A DNA stretch of 64,000 bases from Chryseobacterium shigense (GCF_900156575.1 NZ_FTNY01000001.1:248001-312000), one strand, 5' to 3'. Shown: positions 53,453-63,321, counted from the first letter of the stretch. The notes: a model not told the origin generated them from the sequence alone. Translations and numbers: made by a program.

Positions 53453-54403
53453 TTAAATCACTTCATCAATATTATAATTCTTATGTTCCCTGTTGGTTCT
53501 GATGATCATTTCACCTAAGAATCCGGCTATAAAGAGCAATGTTCCCATCAGCATCATGGTCAGAGCGATAAAAAACCATGGATTATTGGTGATCAGATGT
53601 CCGTAAATTCCTCTGGCCACATCAATGAGTTTTGAAACGCCCAGCCAAAGTGCAGAAAGGAAACCTACAATAAACATTACCGTTCCTACAGCTCCGAAAA
53701 AATGCATCGGTCTTCCTCCGAAGCGGCTTACAAACCAAAGCGTTACAAGATCGAGAAATCCTCTGATGAATCTTTCGGTTCCGAATTTTGAAGTTCCGTA
53801 AGGTCTTGCCTGATGTTGTACTTCTTTTTCAGTAATTCTTCTGAATCCCGCATTGGCAGCCAGTACAGGAATATATCGGTGCATATCTCCATACACATCT
53901 ATTGATTTCACTACCTGCTTTTTATACGCTTTCAGGCCACAGTTGAAATCATGAAGTTCAACTCCTGACACTTTTCTTGCTGCTGCATTAAAGAGTTTTG
54001 AAGGAACATTTTTGGTCATGACATTGTCAAACCGTTTCTTTTTCCATCCCGAAACAATATCGAAGTTGTCTTCAATAACCATTTTATAGAGTTCAGGAAT
54101 TTCTTCCGGAAAATCCTGTAAATCAGCATCCATGGTAATTACCACGTCCCCGTTTGTTCTTTCAAAAGCAGCGTGAAGAGCTTGTGATTTCCCGTAATTT
54201 CTGGAAAATTTTATGGCGTGGATCTGAGGGTGCTGCACCTTCATATTTTCGATAATACTCCACGACAGATCTGTACTTCCATCATCTACAAACCAAATTT
54301 CATAGGATAGCCTGTTCGAATAACAGACCTTATCAATCCTTGAAAAAAGCTCTTCTAAAGAGTCCTCTTCGTTCAATAACGGGATAACTATAGATAAATT
54401 CAT
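53453..54403 (-). CDS. Family 2 glycosyltransferase (polyprenyl-phosphate type)
   Basis: A 316-residue membrane glycosyltransferase of the DPM1/ArnC/GtrB kind. It has the GT-A catalytic domain with LSIVIPLLNEEDSLEELF, WFVDDGSTDLSW, the metal-binding DADLQDFPEEIP and HDFNCGLKAYKK, followed by two C-terminal transmembrane helices (about 225-310). Such enzymes load a sugar onto undecaprenyl phosphate for later transfer outside the membrane by GT-C enzymes, of which two candidates are in this window. It follows the DUF4199 gene by 15 bp on the same strand. Confidence 0.9.
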   Translation of the reverse strand: MNLSIVIPLLNEEDSLEELFSRIDKVCYSNRLSYEIWFVDDGSTDLSWSIIENMKVQHPQIHAIKFSRNYGKSQALHAAFERTNGDVVITMDADLQDFPEEIPELYKMVIEDNFDIVSGWKKKRFDNVMTKNVPSKLFNAAARKVSGVELHDFNCGLKAYKKQVVKSIDVYGDMHRYIPVLAANAGFRRITEKEVQHQARPYGTSKFGTERFIRGFLDLVTLWFVSRFGGRPMHFFGAVGTVMFIVGFLSALWLGVSKLIDVARGIYGHLITNNPWFFIALTMMLMGTLLFIAGFLGEMIIRTNREHKNYNIDEVI

Positions 54404-54418
54404 TTAATTTTAATAAAA

Positions 54419-55018
54419 TTATTCTTGATTTTCTGTTTCCTGGTACACTGATCTCGTTCTGAAAAACGCGCCAAAAAACACTGACAAAACTACGTAAAAT
54501 ATAAGAATTGCCGCAAAATATCCTGAAAAATGACTTGCCGTAAGCATATCTTTTCCTTTAATAGCTTCCGGAGAAAAGCTTGGCAGCCTCTCTTTGTATT
54601 TTTGATCTAATTCATCAATATCTTTCTGATGTTTCATGATCTTCCTTGCCGACTGATACTCAGAATCTAATTCCGTTTTTTGTCTCTGCACATACTGGTA
54701 GTTCAAAAGTTTTTTGGCATCCGGATCTACGAAATTCAGGAAAGCATAGATGCTGAAGATGGAAAGAATCCCTCCGATAAACATCGGAACAAATGCTCTT
54801 GAGAAGGCATCCTTAAAACGAACCACTCTATTTTTGTTCCAGAAAGTCTTCACAGACCAAAAAGCGCCTCCCGCATAGACAATTGGGAGAACAAATGCAT
54901 TGATTTTCAAAGAGGTATCAAAATAGCTGATTCCCGAGAAAAAGTAATACGCTACAAAAAAGATGATCATTGTAGCGATAAAAAGTATAATTCCTAATGT
55001 TGATGGACTTTTCGTCAT
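54419..55018 (-). CDS. DUF4199 membrane protein
   Basis: A 199-residue protein with four transmembrane helices (LGIILFIATMIIFFVAYYFF, INAFVLPIVYAGGAFW, AFVPMFIGGILSIFSIYAFLNFV, and a last one near ILIFYVVLSVFFGAFF) and a charged loop between helices three and four rich in Lys/Glu. It matches DUF4199, common in Bacteroidota and of unknown function. Its gene precedes the glycosyltransferase, with a 15-bp gap, so they are probably co-transcribed. Confidence 0.8.
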   Translation of the reverse strand: MTKSPSTLGIILFIATMIIFFVAYYFFSGISYFDTSLKINAFVLPIVYAGGAFWSVKTFWNKNRVVRFKDAFSRAFVPMFIGGILSIFSIYAFLNFVDPDAKKLLNYQYVQRQKTELDSEYQSARKIMKHQKDIDELDQKYKERLPSFSPEAIKGKDMLTASHFSGYFAAILIFYVVLSVFFGAFFRTRSVYQETENQE

Positions 55019-55115
55019 GTTAAATTTTTTAAAAAAAGTTGAAAAATTATTGATCTAAATTCCAGCTGTTTAGCTTTAATCCTGCTATTTTTCGACTAAT
55101 TTTCTTTAATAATAT

Positions 55116-55145
55116 TTTGAAGTTTATAAATTATTCCTACCTTTG
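55116..55145 (+). promoter_or_regulatory. SRP RNA promoter
   Basis: TTTG (55116-55119), an 18-bp spacer and TACCTTTG (55138-55145), ending four bases before the RNA's 5' stem. Confidence 0.75.
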
Positions 55146-55149
55146 CAAC

Positions 55150-55242
55150 GGCAAGTCCTAAACAACCAGCTCCTGAGAACCCTCCAGGGTGGGAACGCAG
55201 CAAAGGTAATTGGTCGTAGCGGTGTGATTTAGGTAGCTTGCC
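55150..55242 (+). ncRNA. ffs: Signal recognition particle RNA, small bacterial type
   Basis: About 93 bases. GGCAAG (55150-55155) pairs with CTTGCC (55237-55242) to close the molecule, and an inner helix TCCTAAA / GATTTAGG extends it. The apical domain contains GAGAACCCTCCAGGGTGGGAACGCAGC (in parts: GAGAACCCTCCAGG, TGGGAACGCAGC), the Ffh-binding region shared by bacterial 4.5S RNAs. A matched promoter lies upstream and nine T follow (55244-55252). It acts with Ffh in co-translational protein targeting. Any peptide reading across it on the - strand is spurious. Confidence 0.9.
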
Positions 55243-55351
55243 ATTTTTTTTTATTTTGAGTTGAAGTAAGGTAATTGGAAGATTATCTTTTTTTGTTTCT
55301 ATACTTTTCAACATATTCAATCTAATTTTCAAATTACGCTTCATTCTTTAT

Positions 55352-56038
55352 TTAAAATTCAAACTCCTCTCCTAATTCAGGAATAACAAGTTCTATGTCT
55401 TTATCAGCAAAATGCTTCAGTGCACTTTCATGATTGATCTCAATGGCAGGGAAAGTATCAAAATGACATCCGATCACTTTCGGGGTCTTCAATAATTCTG
55501 CTGCTGCAAAAGCGGCTTTTCTAGGGCACATGGTGTAGTGGCTTCCGATGGGAAGGATAGAAAGATCTATGTTTCCATAAAGCCTTGGAAACAGCTCCAT
55601 ATCAGCCATTACTCCTGTATCTCCGGCCATGTAGATATTCTTACCTTCAGGAAGTCTGAAAATATAGCCTACAGGAACCCCTCCATAGCTTCCGTCCGGG
55701 AACGAACTTGTATGATGAGCCGGTACCATGGAAATTTTAAGATCGTCGATTTTTGCCGATCCTCCTAAGTTGACATCATCTTTATTCTTTGCCGTTTTAA
55801 AGTAAGCACAGATCTCAGGAACTGCAATAACGGTTGCTTCCGGGTGAAACTGTAATACTTCTTCTACATCGGCAATATGATCTCCATGCGCGTGCGTCAA
55901 CAAGATATAGTCAATCTTCTGCGCTGCGATATCAAAGCCTGATTCCGCTTTTTTGTAATTGTAAAAAGGATCACTTAAAATTGTTTTGTCTTTGTAAGTA
56001 AACAAAAAACAGTTTTGTCCTAAAAATTGTATTTTCAT
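55352..56038 (-). CDS. UPF0173-type metal-dependent hydrolase (MBL fold)
   Basis: A 228-residue metallo-beta-lactamase-fold protein starting at the ATG at 56038 (MKIQFLGQNCFLF). It has the zinc-binding THAHGDHIAD motif (H-x-H-x-D-H), PAHHTSSFPDG, the bridging aspartate in YMAGDTGVMADME and the late histidine in VIGCHFDTFPAIE. The family (YtkL/UPF0173) has unknown natural substrates. The longer frame from 56107 overlaps the next gene upstream and is rejected. It overlaps no other gene and ends before the SRP RNA. Confidence 0.9.
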   Translation of the reverse strand: MKIQFLGQNCFLFTYKDKTILSDPFYNYKKAESGFDIAAQKIDYILLTHAHGDHIADVEEVLQFHPEATVIAVPEICAYFKTAKNKDDVNLGGSAKIDDLKISMVPAHHTSSFPDGSYGGVPVGYIFRLPEGKNIYMAGDTGVMADMELFPRLYGNIDLSILPIGSHYTMCPRKAAFAAAELLKTPKVIGCHFDTFPAIEINHESALKHFADKDIELVIPELGEEFEF

Positions 56039-56055
56039 TTTTAATTGATTTTTTA

Positions 56056-56346
56056 TTAAGTACATGAAACTGTTGAGTTGAATAACATCTGATACAACAG
56101 CAAGCATGTAGGTATTATGACAACGATCTGAAGAATTAATAAATGTTTTTGAGGCTTAATTTTTCCTATCAATAGCAAAAAAGCCAGCACTCCATTGGCA
56201 ACAACTATCAAAGCGGTTAAAAACGGAAGAAAATCGATCTCAAGGACCGACATGCCTTCGCGTAATTCTCTAATCAAATCGTACATTAGAAATAAAGTTA
56301 AAATAACAGATAAACAAGAAGTTACCTTATACACTACATTCCTCAT
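56056..56346 (-). CDS. Small membrane protein
   Basis: A 96-residue protein with three predicted transmembrane helices (VTSCLSVILTLFLMYDLI, FLPFLTALIVVANGVLAFLLLI, LLILQIVVIIPTCLLLYQML) separated by short loops. No family is recognised. It is 7 bp downstream of the SRPBCC gene on the same strand and 17 bp upstream of the hydrolase start, in a compact leftward run. Confidence 0.65.
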   Translation of the reverse strand: MRNVVYKVTSCLSVILTLFLMYDLIRELREGMSVLEIDFLPFLTALIVVANGVLAFLLLIGKIKPQKHLLILQIVVIIPTCLLLYQMLFNSTVSCT

Positions 56347-56353
56347 TCATCGT

Positions 56354-56800
56354 CTATTTCTGAGGAAATTTATCCTCAATCAGATTCAATTTGATTCCAT
56401 GTTCAAGATAGGCTTTACATCCGTCTAAAACCGTTGTAAAGCCACCTGTATTATCATTAACTGTTCTCAGCAGATCTTCGCCTGATTGGGCGAAACCATA
56501 GCTTTTAATCGTAACGAGCGTTCCTTTCTCCATTGTTTTGAATTCATAGTCTACGTTAACAGCAGGGTTTCCCCATTCTGTTTTGATCTGGCGATTGGGA
56601 ATGATCTGATGAACCTTTACATCGGATTTCACCCCGTACATTTCCCATTCCCAGGTCACCGTTTGCCCTTCTTCAAGTTTTCCGGTAGATCTGGTAAACC
56701 AGAACTGAGTGGTTATTTCAGGATGGGTAAATGCTTCAAAAACCTCTTCAATGGGTTTTCTGATAAGCATTTGAGCTTCAACGTAGATATTTGTACTCAT
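56354..56800 (-). CDS. SRPBCC (AHSA1-like) domain protein
   Basis: A 148-residue protein starting at the ATG at 56800 (MSTNIYVEAQMLIRKPIEEVFEAFTHPE). Landmarks of the START-like fold are ITTQFWFTRSTGKLEEGQTVTWEWEMYG, NPAVNVDYEFKTMEKGTLVTI and the long C-terminal helix TVNDNTGGFTTVLDGCKAYLEHG (in parts: GGFTTVLDG, AYLEHG). Ligand unknown. Its start lies 11 bp upstream of the menA stop, read in the same direction, so it is the gene after menA. Confidence 0.8.
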   Translation of the reverse strand: MSTNIYVEAQMLIRKPIEEVFEAFTHPEITTQFWFTRSTGKLEEGQTVTWEWEMYGVKSDVKVHQIIPNRQIKTEWGNPAVNVDYEFKTMEKGTLVTIKSYGFAQSGEDLLRTVNDNTGGFTTVLDGCKAYLEHGIKLNLIEDKFPQK

Positions 56801-56810
56801 ACTGCTTTTT

Positions 56811-57740
56811 TTAGCTAAAAAAATTAAGTCCAAAAGCTGTAAGAACCGCCATTACAAAGGTCATAATCCCCACCTGTTTCAAGTACTGATCTAATTCTTT
56901 GGGCTCTCTTACCGTCATAATTTTTCTTCTCAGCTTCATTAGTGGCAACAGAAGGATCATCACAATGAAAACGTAATAATTCTGAGCCTGTATAAAGCCG
57001 TTTACTCCTAAAAACATAAGAATTAAGATCAACGGAAGCTGTAGCAGGATCATTTCGTAGATCATGGCATTTTTGAAACCTATTCTCAAGGCCAAACTCT
57101 TTTTCCCGGACAGCCTGTCGCTTTCAATATCTCTCATATTGTTAAGGTTCAGCACGGCCATACTCATCATTCCGATAGCGGTTCCGGGCAATAACATATC
57201 CCAACTGAAGGTCTTTGTAAACAGGAAATAACTTCCGCATACTGAAACCAGTCCGAAGAATACAAATACAAAAAGATCTCCCAATCCCATGTATCCGTAA
57301 GGTTTTTTTCCTACCGTATAACCAACTGCTGCTAAAATACAGGCAACACCCAATCCGATGAAAGTATAGAATTCTTTCATAAAATCAGGGAAAAATGCTA
57401 CATATAAAAGTCCAACGGTAGCTATCAATGACAGTACCGAGAAAAGAATGACTGCATTTTTCATCTGCTTAGCCGTGATCTTTCCTGAAGCCACCGCTCT
57501 CGATTCTGCTTCATTGATCCTTTTGGCATCTGTTCCTTTCACGCCGTCTCCGTAGTCATTGGCATAATTTGATAAAATCTGATATAAAAGCGTCACTAAA
57601 AGTGCCAGAGCAAAAATTCTCCAGTCCCATATTCCACCCTCGCGATATAGCCTCCATTTTGCAATGAAAGCCCCCATAATAATTCCGCTTAAGGAAAGCG
57701 GTAAAGTTCTTAGCCTTGCGGCTTTTATCCAATCTGACAT
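56811..57740 (-). CDS. menA: 1,4-dihydroxy-2-naphthoate prenyltransferase MenA
   Basis: A 309-residue UbiA-family membrane enzyme that prenylates 1,4-dihydroxy-2-naphthoate to demethylmenaquinone. About nine transmembrane helices. The two aspartate-rich motifs are present: NYANDYGDGVKGTDA and NNMRDIESDRLSGKKSLALRIG. It is adjacent to menB, which supplies the preceding intermediate, with 90 bp between them. The A+T-rich gap contains a TGTACATTTTAC-type inverted repeat. Confidence 0.93.
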   Translation of the reverse strand: MSDWIKAARLRTLPLSLSGIIMGAFIAKWRLYREGGIWDWRIFALALLVTLLYQILSNYANDYGDGVKGTDAKRINEAESRAVASGKITAKQMKNAVILFSVLSLIATVGLLYVAFFPDFMKEFYTFIGLGVACILAAVGYTVGKKPYGYMGLGDLFVFVFFGLVSVCGSYFLFTKTFSWDMLLPGTAIGMMSMAVLNLNNMRDIESDRLSGKKSLALRIGFKNAMIYEMILLQLPLILILMFLGVNGFIQAQNYYVFIVMILLLPLMKLRRKIMTVREPKELDQYLKQVGIMTFVMAVLTAFGLNFFS

Positions 57741-57830
57741 AATTTTTATAATGTAAAATGTACGATGTACAATGTAAAAGTGTAATGCATTATATCATTA
57801 ATACATTTTACTTTGTACTTTAATACAGTC
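57741..57830. repeat. Short inverted repeat between menA and menB
   Basis: Reads around ATGTAAAATGTACGATG and, in reverse, ACATTTTACTTTGTAC, giving an imperfect stem of A+T-rich sequence. It resembles the TGTAA-type dispersed repeats at 41488 and 46705 in composition. No T-run. Confidence 0.4.
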
Positions 57831-58667
57831 TTAAGAGATCCATTGATTTTCTCCGAAGTCGGGTTTTCTTTTTTCAAGGAATGCATTTCTTCCTTCCTGT
57901 GCTTCTTCTGTCATATAAGCCAAACGGGTTGCTTCTCCGGCAAACACTTGCTGCCCTACCATTCCGTCATCTGTAAGATTCATAGCGAATTTCAACATTC
58001 TGATAGACAATGGGGATTTCGCTAAAATTTCCTGAGCCCACTCATATGCTGTATCTTCTAATTCTGCATGGGGAATCACCGCATTCACCATTCCCATATC
58101 CATGGCTTCCTGCGCGGAATAGTTTCTTCCTAAAAAGAATATTTCACGGGCTTTTTTCTGTCCGACCATTTTAGCCAGGTAAGCAGAACCATAACCACCA
58201 TCAAAACTTGTGACATCAGCATCTGTTTGCTTAAAAATAGCATGCTCTTTACTTGCTAAAGTAAGATCACAAACGACATGAAGTGAATGTCCGCCACCCA
58301 CAGCCCATCCCGGAACCACTGCGATAACGGCTTTTGGCATGAAACGGATCAAACGCTGAACTTCCAGGATATTCAGACGGTGTCTTCCATCTTCTCCTAC
58401 ATATCCCTGATGTCCTCTTGCCTTCTGATCTCCTCCGCTACAAAAAGCCCAGCCTCCGTCCTTCGGACTTGGCCCTTCTCCGGTAAGCAAAACCACCCCT
58501 ATTGAAGAATCTTCAGAGGCGTCATAAAAAGCATCATACAATTCGGAAGTCGTTTTGGGACGAAAAGCGTTTCTGAGTTCTGGTCTGTTGAAAGCAATTC
58601 TGGCTACACCATTACATTTTTTATAGGTAATATCTTCGTATTCTTTGACGGTTTTCCACTCTATCAT
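57831..58667 (-). CDS. menB: 1,4-dihydroxy-2-naphthoyl-CoA synthase MenB
   Basis: A 278-residue crotonase-fold enzyme that cyclises o-succinylbenzoyl-CoA. It has FNRPELRNAFRPKT, the oxyanion-hole segment WAFCSGGDQKARG, AVVPGWAVGGGHSLHVVCDLTLAS (in parts: PGWAVGGGHSL, CDLTLAS) and the catalytic region KQTDADVTSFDGGYGSAYL. The start is the ATG at 58667; the frame's extra seven residues upstream lie in the leader. A -7 element at 58693-58686 (- strand) gives a leader of about 13 bases. Confidence 0.93.
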   Translation of the reverse strand: MIEWKTVKEYEDITYKKCNGVARIAFNRPELRNAFRPKTTSELYDAFYDASEDSSIGVVLLTGEGPSPKDGGWAFCSGGDQKARGHQGYVGEDGRHRLNILEVQRLIRFMPKAVIAVVPGWAVGGGHSLHVVCDLTLASKEHAIFKQTDADVTSFDGGYGSAYLAKMVGQKKAREIFFLGRNYSAQEAMDMGMVNAVIPHAELEDTAYEWAQEILAKSPLSIRMLKFAMNLTDDGMVGQQVFAGEATRLAYMTEEAQEGRNAFLEKRKPDFGENQWIS

Positions 58668-58685
58668 ATTGTAAAAAATTTTCCT

Positions 58686-58693
58686 CAAAGATA
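58686..58693 (-). promoter_or_regulatory. -7 element of menB
   Basis: On the - strand TATCTTTG reads from 58693 to 58686, 18 bases before the ATG. A clear -33 element is lacking. Confidence 0.5.
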
Positions 58694-58776
58694 CGGAATT
58701 GCAGAGAATTTTTACGGTGAAATTTCACGATAATCGCTGTAAAAAACAGAGTCGTATTTTATATTAAAAAAAACAA

Positions 58777-58805
58777 AAACCGGAACATTTCTGCTCCGGT
58801 TTGTT
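58777..58805 (-). terminator. Terminator of the gyrA-TPR unit
   Basis: AAACCGGA (58777-58784) pairs with TCCGGTTT (58795-58802) across ten bases; the A-run to its left gives T on the - strand. Confidence 0.75.
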
Positions 58806-58826
58806 ATCATATTGGATTAAAGAATA

Positions 58827-59852
58827 CTATTTCACTTTTGCTTTAAGCTCAGCTTCTTTAGCTTTTAATTCTTTAATTTTATCCATATTTTTTGTTACGA
58901 TATAGATTTCTTTTAATGCATTCAATGCATCAAGATTTTCAGGTGCTGCTTTGTACCAGCCTTCAGCATAGGGAAGAGCTTTGCTAAAACGTTCTCTTCT
59001 TGCATCGATAAGTTTAGTAGCTTCATCCGGCTTGTCTTTTCTTGTTGCATTAATCTGCGCTACTATTTTAGAATCGTCTCCTACCACTGCATAGACAAGG
59101 TTCTGATAAGCATTATCAAAATCTGGTTTGATCTCAATTGCTTTTTTAAATGACGCAATGGCATCTTCTACGGTAGCAGGGGTTTTAGACTGCATTACAC
59201 CAAGATTATACCAGTTGGTAGCATCGTTCGGGTTTTTAGCTAGTTGTTCCTTAAGTGCTCCAATGAATTTTTCTGTATTTCCTGAATCGTAGTAAGCTGT
59301 AGCTTGCGCTTCCTTAAGTTTGGCATTATTTGGATATTTTGCCAGTCCTTTTTCAATGATCACTAATGCTTCATTAGATTTCTTTGCATTAAGAAGCAAT
59401 GTAGTTAACGTTTCATATAGATCCGGCTCAACACTTGCAGTCTGCTCAGTTTTAAAATCTGAATAATCAGCATTCTTTTTCATCAACTCCCATGTAGCCT
59501 TATCTAAAGGTACTATTTGTCCGGTCTTTTTCTCTTTTGCAGTATAATTTGTCTGAACACCTGTAAAACCGGAATTAATAAGATCCGTGTATATTTTGAT
59601 GGATTCGTCTGTGTTATTTGCCAGAGCATAACTTAATCCTGCATAATACATGTATATCTTATCATCCTGACCACTTGTTTTCAGCAAGTTATAAACTTCT
59701 AAAAACTTAGGCGCTGCAACAGTGTAGTTTTTTGCATTATATGCATCCATTGCTGCTTTATTGACTTCCTGCAATTTGGCATTCACATCACCCTTCTGAC
59801 CGAAAACCAGAGCAGAAGCCACGATTGCTATACCTAAAATGAGTTTCTTCAT
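58827..59852 (-). CDS. Exported tetratricopeptide-repeat protein
   Basis: A 341-residue protein with a signal peptide (MKKLILGIAIVASALVFG) and no lipobox. TPR units are seen around residues 30-75 (AAMDAYNAKNYTVAAPKFLEVYNLL), 150-230 and 230-275 (PNDATNWYNLGVMQSKTPATVEDAIASFKKAIEIKPDFDNAYQNL, in parts: NDATNWYNLGVM, AIASFKKAIEIKPDFDNAY). It probably scaffolds protein contacts in the periplasm. It follows gyrA by 28 bp on the same strand, so it may be co-transcribed. Confidence 0.85.
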   Translation of the reverse strand: MKKLILGIAIVASALVFGQKGDVNAKLQEVNKAAMDAYNAKNYTVAAPKFLEVYNLLKTSGQDDKIYMYYAGLSYALANNTDESIKIYTDLINSGFTGVQTNYTAKEKKTGQIVPLDKATWELMKKNADYSDFKTEQTASVEPDLYETLTTLLLNAKKSNEALVIIEKGLAKYPNNAKLKEAQATAYYDSGNTEKFIGALKEQLAKNPNDATNWYNLGVMQSKTPATVEDAIASFKKAIEIKPDFDNAYQNLVYAVVGDDSKIVAQINATRKDKPDEATKLIDARRERFSKALPYAEGWYKAAPENLDALNALKEIYIVTKNMDKIKELKAKEAELKAKVK

Positions 59853-59880
59853 AATAACTATATTATATTAATTGTACATT

Positions 59881-62469
59881 TTATTCTTCAGAATCAGAAC
59901 CTTCATTTTCTTCTGCCGGAGTTTCATTTTCAGCCTGAGGCAGTGTATTGCCTTCCTGGCTATCCGTTACAATTACTGTTCCTTCTTCATTGTCTTCAGA
60001 ATCTTCCTCTACTACATCTTTATCCATTTCTACTTTTGCAATGGCTGCAATTTCGTCATTTTTCTTAAGGTTGATCATTTTTACCCCCTGGGTATTTCTT
60101 CCCATTACTCTCATTTCGTCCATATTCATTCTGATGGCAACCCCGGACTTATTGATGATCATCAATCCGTCTTCGTCTGTTACATTCTGAATGGCGATCA
60201 GATTTCCTGTTTTTTCGGTAATGTTCAGAGTAATCACTCCTTTTCCACCTCTGTTGGTAATTCTGTAGTCTTCTACAGCAGTTCTCTTACCGTATCCTTT
60301 TTCAGAAACAACAAGTACCGTTTCTTTGTCCACATCATTCACAACAATCATACCAATTGCCTCATCATTGTCATCCATCGCAATACCACGTACCCCAATA
60401 GATCCTCTCCCTACTTCTCTTACTTTTTCTTCAGGGAAACGGATACATTTACCATTTTTAGTAGCAATCATGATCTGAGAAGTTCCGTTGGTAAGGTAAG
60501 CTCCTAACAACTGGTCATTATCTCGGATCTCAATAGCATTTACCCCATTAACCCTAGGTCTTGAGTATGCTTCAAGAGAAGTTTTCTTGATAGTACCATT
60601 CTTAGTAACCATCACTACACTCATCTGGTTTACATATTCAGCATCCTTCAGGTTGTTGGTTCTGATGTACGCTTTGATCTTGTCATCCTGTTCGATATTG
60701 ATCAGGTTTTGTACGGCCCTTCCTTTTGAAGTCTTGGATCCTTCAGGAATCTCAAATACTCTTAACCAATAACATCTTCCTTTTTCTGTGAAGAACAACA
60801 TATATTGATGGTTGGTTGCCGATACGATATATTCAAGGAAATCTTCATCCCTTGTCGTTGCTGCTCTGTTTCCAACCCCTCCTCTGCTCTGAATTTTGTA
60901 TTCAGAAAGTGAAGTTCTTTTAACATATCCTGCGTGTGAAATCGTAAGAACTACTGCTTCATTCGGGATAATATCCTCGATGGACATTTCTCCTCCTGAA
61001 TAGTCAATAGCCGTTCTTCTTTCATCACCATATTTTTCTTTAATTTCAGCCAGTTCTTCTTTGATGATCTCGAATCTTCTCGGTTCATTAGCCAGGATAT
61101 CTTCCAAGTTCATGATCTCTTTCATGATCGCGTCATATTCATCACGGATCTTGTCAAGTTCCATTCCTGTAAGACGTGCTAACCTTAAATCAAGGATAGC
61201 CTGAGCCTGAATGTCTGAAAGGTCAAATGCCTCGATCAATCCTTCTTTTGCACCCTGCGGGTTTGCACTGTGACGAATAATAGAGATGGCTCTATCTAAG
61301 GAATCCTGAGCTCCGATCACTTTCATGAAACCTTCTAAGATATGCGCTCTTTCTTTTGCTTTCTTAAGCTCAAAATGAGTTCTTCTTACAATAACTTCAT
61401 GTCTGTGCTCTACAAAGTGATGAATGATATCTTTTAAGTTCAGCTGTTCCGGTCTTCCTTTAACCAAAGCAATGTTGTTCACACTGAAAGAAGTCTGAAG
61501 TGCTGTATACTTATATAATAGGTTTAAGACAACGTTAGGAATCGCATCATTTTTCAATTCATAAACGACACGCAGACCATTTCTGTCCGATTCGTCTCTG
61601 ATCTCGTGAATACCTACAATTTTGTCATCTTTAACAAGCTCCGCTGTTCTGGCGATCATATCCGCCTTATTCACCTGATAAGGAACTTCAGTAACGATGA
61701 TCGCATTTCTGTTTCCGATTTCCTCGAAATTCACTTTTGCTCTCAATACTACTCTTCCTCTTCCTGTATGGAAAGCATCCCTTACCCCGTCATAGCCATA
61801 GATAATCCCTCCTGTAGGAAAATCCGGTGCGGAGATATGCTGCATCAGTTCATCGATTGTAATGTCTTTATTATCGATATAGGCAGAAATAGCATCTACA
61901 GATTCTGATAAATTGTGTGGAGCCATATTGGTCGCCATTCCTACAGCGATCCCTGATGTTCCGTTTACCAGAAGATTTGGAATTTTTGTAGGCATAACGG
62001 TAGGTTCCGTCATACTGTCATCAAAGTTATTCTGAAAATCTACAGTTTCTTTATCTAAATCTGCAAGAATATCATCTGATATTTTTTTCAGTCTTGCTTC
62101 TGTATAACGCATTGCTGCAGGCGGGTCACCGTCCATCGAACCAAAGTTACCCTGCCCGTCTACCTGAGGATAGCGTAAGCTCCAAGGCTGAGCCATTCTT
62201 ACCATTGCATCGTAGACAGAAGAGTCTCCATGCGGGTGGTACTTACCTAAAACGTCCCCAACAATTCTGGCAGATTTTAAATATTTTCTATTAGAAAAAA
62301 CCCCTAGTCCATACATACCATAAAGTACTCTTCTATGAACGGGTTTCAAGCCGTCTCTTACATCCGGCAACGCTCTTGAAACGATAACCGACATCGAATA
62401 ATCGATATAAGACGATTTCATTTCATCAACAATGTTGATAGGAATCAGTCTTTCTCCTTCTTTTTGCAT
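59881..62469 (-). CDS. gyrA: DNA gyrase subunit A
   Basis: An 862-residue protein. The N-terminal breakage-reunion domain contains the quinolone-determining region [18 protein letters not shown], with Ser and Asp at the positions equivalent to E. coli Ser83 and Asp87, i.e. the usual susceptible residues. The catalytic tyrosine is in [10 protein letters not shown]. The C-terminal six-bladed propeller holds the GyrA box [12 protein letters not shown], and an acidic tail ([10 protein letters not shown]..., about 815-862) follows. The start is ATG at 62469; a TTG six bases earlier is rejected. Introduces negative supercoils with GyrB. Confidence 0.96.
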   Translation of the reverse strand: MQKEGERLIPINIVDEMKSSYIDYSMSVIVSRALPDVRDGLKPVHRRVLYGMYGLGVFSNRKYLKSARIVGDVLGKYHPHGDSSVYDAMVRMAQPWSLRYPQVDGQGNFGSMDGDPPAAMRYTEARLKKISDDILADLDKETVDFQNNFDDSMTEPTVMPTKIPNLLVNGTSGIAVGMATNMAPHNLSESVDAISAYIDNKDITIDELMQHISAPDFPTGGIIYGYDGVRDAFHTGRGRVVLRAKVNFEEIGNRNAIIVTEVPYQVNKADMIARTAELVKDDKIVGIHEIRDESDRNGLRVVYELKNDAIPNVVLNLLYKYTALQTSFSVNNIALVKGRPEQLNLKDIIHHFVEHRHEVIVRRTHFELKKAKERAHILEGFMKVIGAQDSLDRAISIIRHSANPQGAKEGLIEAFDLSDIQAQAILDLRLARLTGMELDKIRDEYDAIMKEIMNLEDILANEPRRFEIIKEELAEIKEKYGDERRTAIDYSGGEMSIEDIIPNEAVVLTISHAGYVKRTSLSEYKIQSRGGVGNRAATTRDEDFLEYIVSATNHQYMLFFTEKGRCYWLRVFEIPEGSKTSKGRAVQNLINIEQDDKIKAYIRTNNLKDAEYVNQMSVVMVTKNGTIKKTSLEAYSRPRVNGVNAIEIRDNDQLLGAYLTNGTSQIMIATKNGKCIRFPEEKVREVGRGSIGVRGIAMDDNDEAIGMIVVNDVDKETVLVVSEKGYGKRTAVEDYRITNRGGKGVITLNITEKTGNLIAIQNVTDEDGLMIINKSGVAIRMNMDEMRVMGRNTQGVKMINLKKNDEIAAIAKVEMDKDVVEEDSEDNEEGTVIVTDSQEGNTLPQAENETPAEENEGSDSEE

Positions 62470-62617
62470 AAACAAATTTTATTATAATGACAGTCAGACC
62501 CTTAGCTGTGCGTCTGAAAATTATTTATTTCCAATTTTTATTAACGGGCTAATTTACGAAATTTTTACCGATTTTTGTGCTAGAATTTATCCAGAAAATC
62601 TTAAAAATTCATAAAAT

Positions 62618-62932
62618 ATGAGCTTATTGAGTATAACTTTCCATTGCACGAAAAACAATATTGAAGAATGGGAAAATTATATTGACGAAACACTGGTCCT
62701 GATGGCAGAAAACCTGATGGATGTCAAGCAATATATTCTTTCTGACGTACACACCGATTATATTGATGAGGGTAAGAATTATAATCTTCTTCTGATCTTT
62801 GAGAATGAAGACCTCAGGGAAGATTTCATCAAAAGTGAAATGCTGAATATTGCAGAAAGGGTTGAGAAAAGATTCGGAACAGAAGTCATGATCTTCAATA
62901 CATTCCTGAATCCTAAGAAATCCAGATTTTAA
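62618..62932 (+). CDS. DUF4286 family protein
   Basis: A 104-residue soluble protein resembling a small ferredoxin-like/ABM-type fold: LLSITFHCTKNNIEEWENYIDETLVLMAENL, then QYILSDVHTDYIDEGKNYNLLLIFENEDLREDFI (in parts: YILSDVHTDY, NYNLLLIFEN). This matches DUF4286, found next to gyrA in related genomes by my recollection, of unknown function. Divergent from gyrA with about 150 bp between them. Confidence 0.75.
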   Translation: MSLLSITFHCTKNNIEEWENYIDETLVLMAENLMDVKQYILSDVHTDYIDEGKNYNLLLIFENEDLREDFIKSEMLNIAERVEKRFGTEVMIFNTFLNPKKSRF

Positions 62933-62941
62933 ATACCAAGC

Positions 62942-62972
62942 AAAAGCCCTGAAAAATCAGGGCTTTTTTATT
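62942..62972 (+). terminator. Terminator after the DUF4286 gene
   Basis: AAAAGCCCTGA (62942-62952), loop AAAA, TCAGGGCTTTT (62957-62967), then T-rich. Serves both convergent genes. Confidence 0.85.
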
Positions 62973-62976
62973 TTTT

Positions 62977-63210
62977 TCAATCTCTGTGATGTTTTTTACC
63001 TTTGTGCCTGTGACCACGACCTCTGTCGTCGTTGTCATAGTAATACACTCTTTTTTTGACCTGCCCCGGCGCATAATATCTTGCGCTTCCGCCATATATT
63101 TTTTTGGAGTGTCCCGGTGGAACTCTTCTTACATTATGATCATGCACAACACATGATGACATCATGAACAAGACCGTCACAACGCCTGCCACTTTAATTA
63201 AACCTTTCAT
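62977..63210 (-). CDS. Small basic lipoprotein
   Basis: A 77-residue protein with a lipobox (VLFMMSSC) followed by VVHDHNVRRVPPGHSKKIYGGSARYYAPGQVKKR and a highly basic His/Lys/Arg/Asp tail (HRHKGKKHHRD). Small proteins of this pattern (PPGHxKK, APGQ) are common in Flavobacteriia and of unknown function; the positive charge suggests binding to acidic polymers or metals. Single gene. Confidence 0.75.
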   Translation of the reverse strand: MKGLIKVAGVVTVLFMMSSCVVHDHNVRRVPPGHSKKIYGGSARYYAPGQVKKRVYYYDNDDRGRGHRHKGKKHHRD

Positions 63211-63321
63211 TATTCTACTTTTTCAAATTTCAACAGAGAAATAACAAGGTTAGTGCCAAAACTTGAAAAGAAGTTAGTTTGGAGCATATTTTAAAGTTCC
63301 AGACGAATTTCTAACTTTTCA

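Noticed and set aside
55096..55344. 82-residue frame on - strand
   Set aside because: It reads antisense through the SRP RNA and its promoter.
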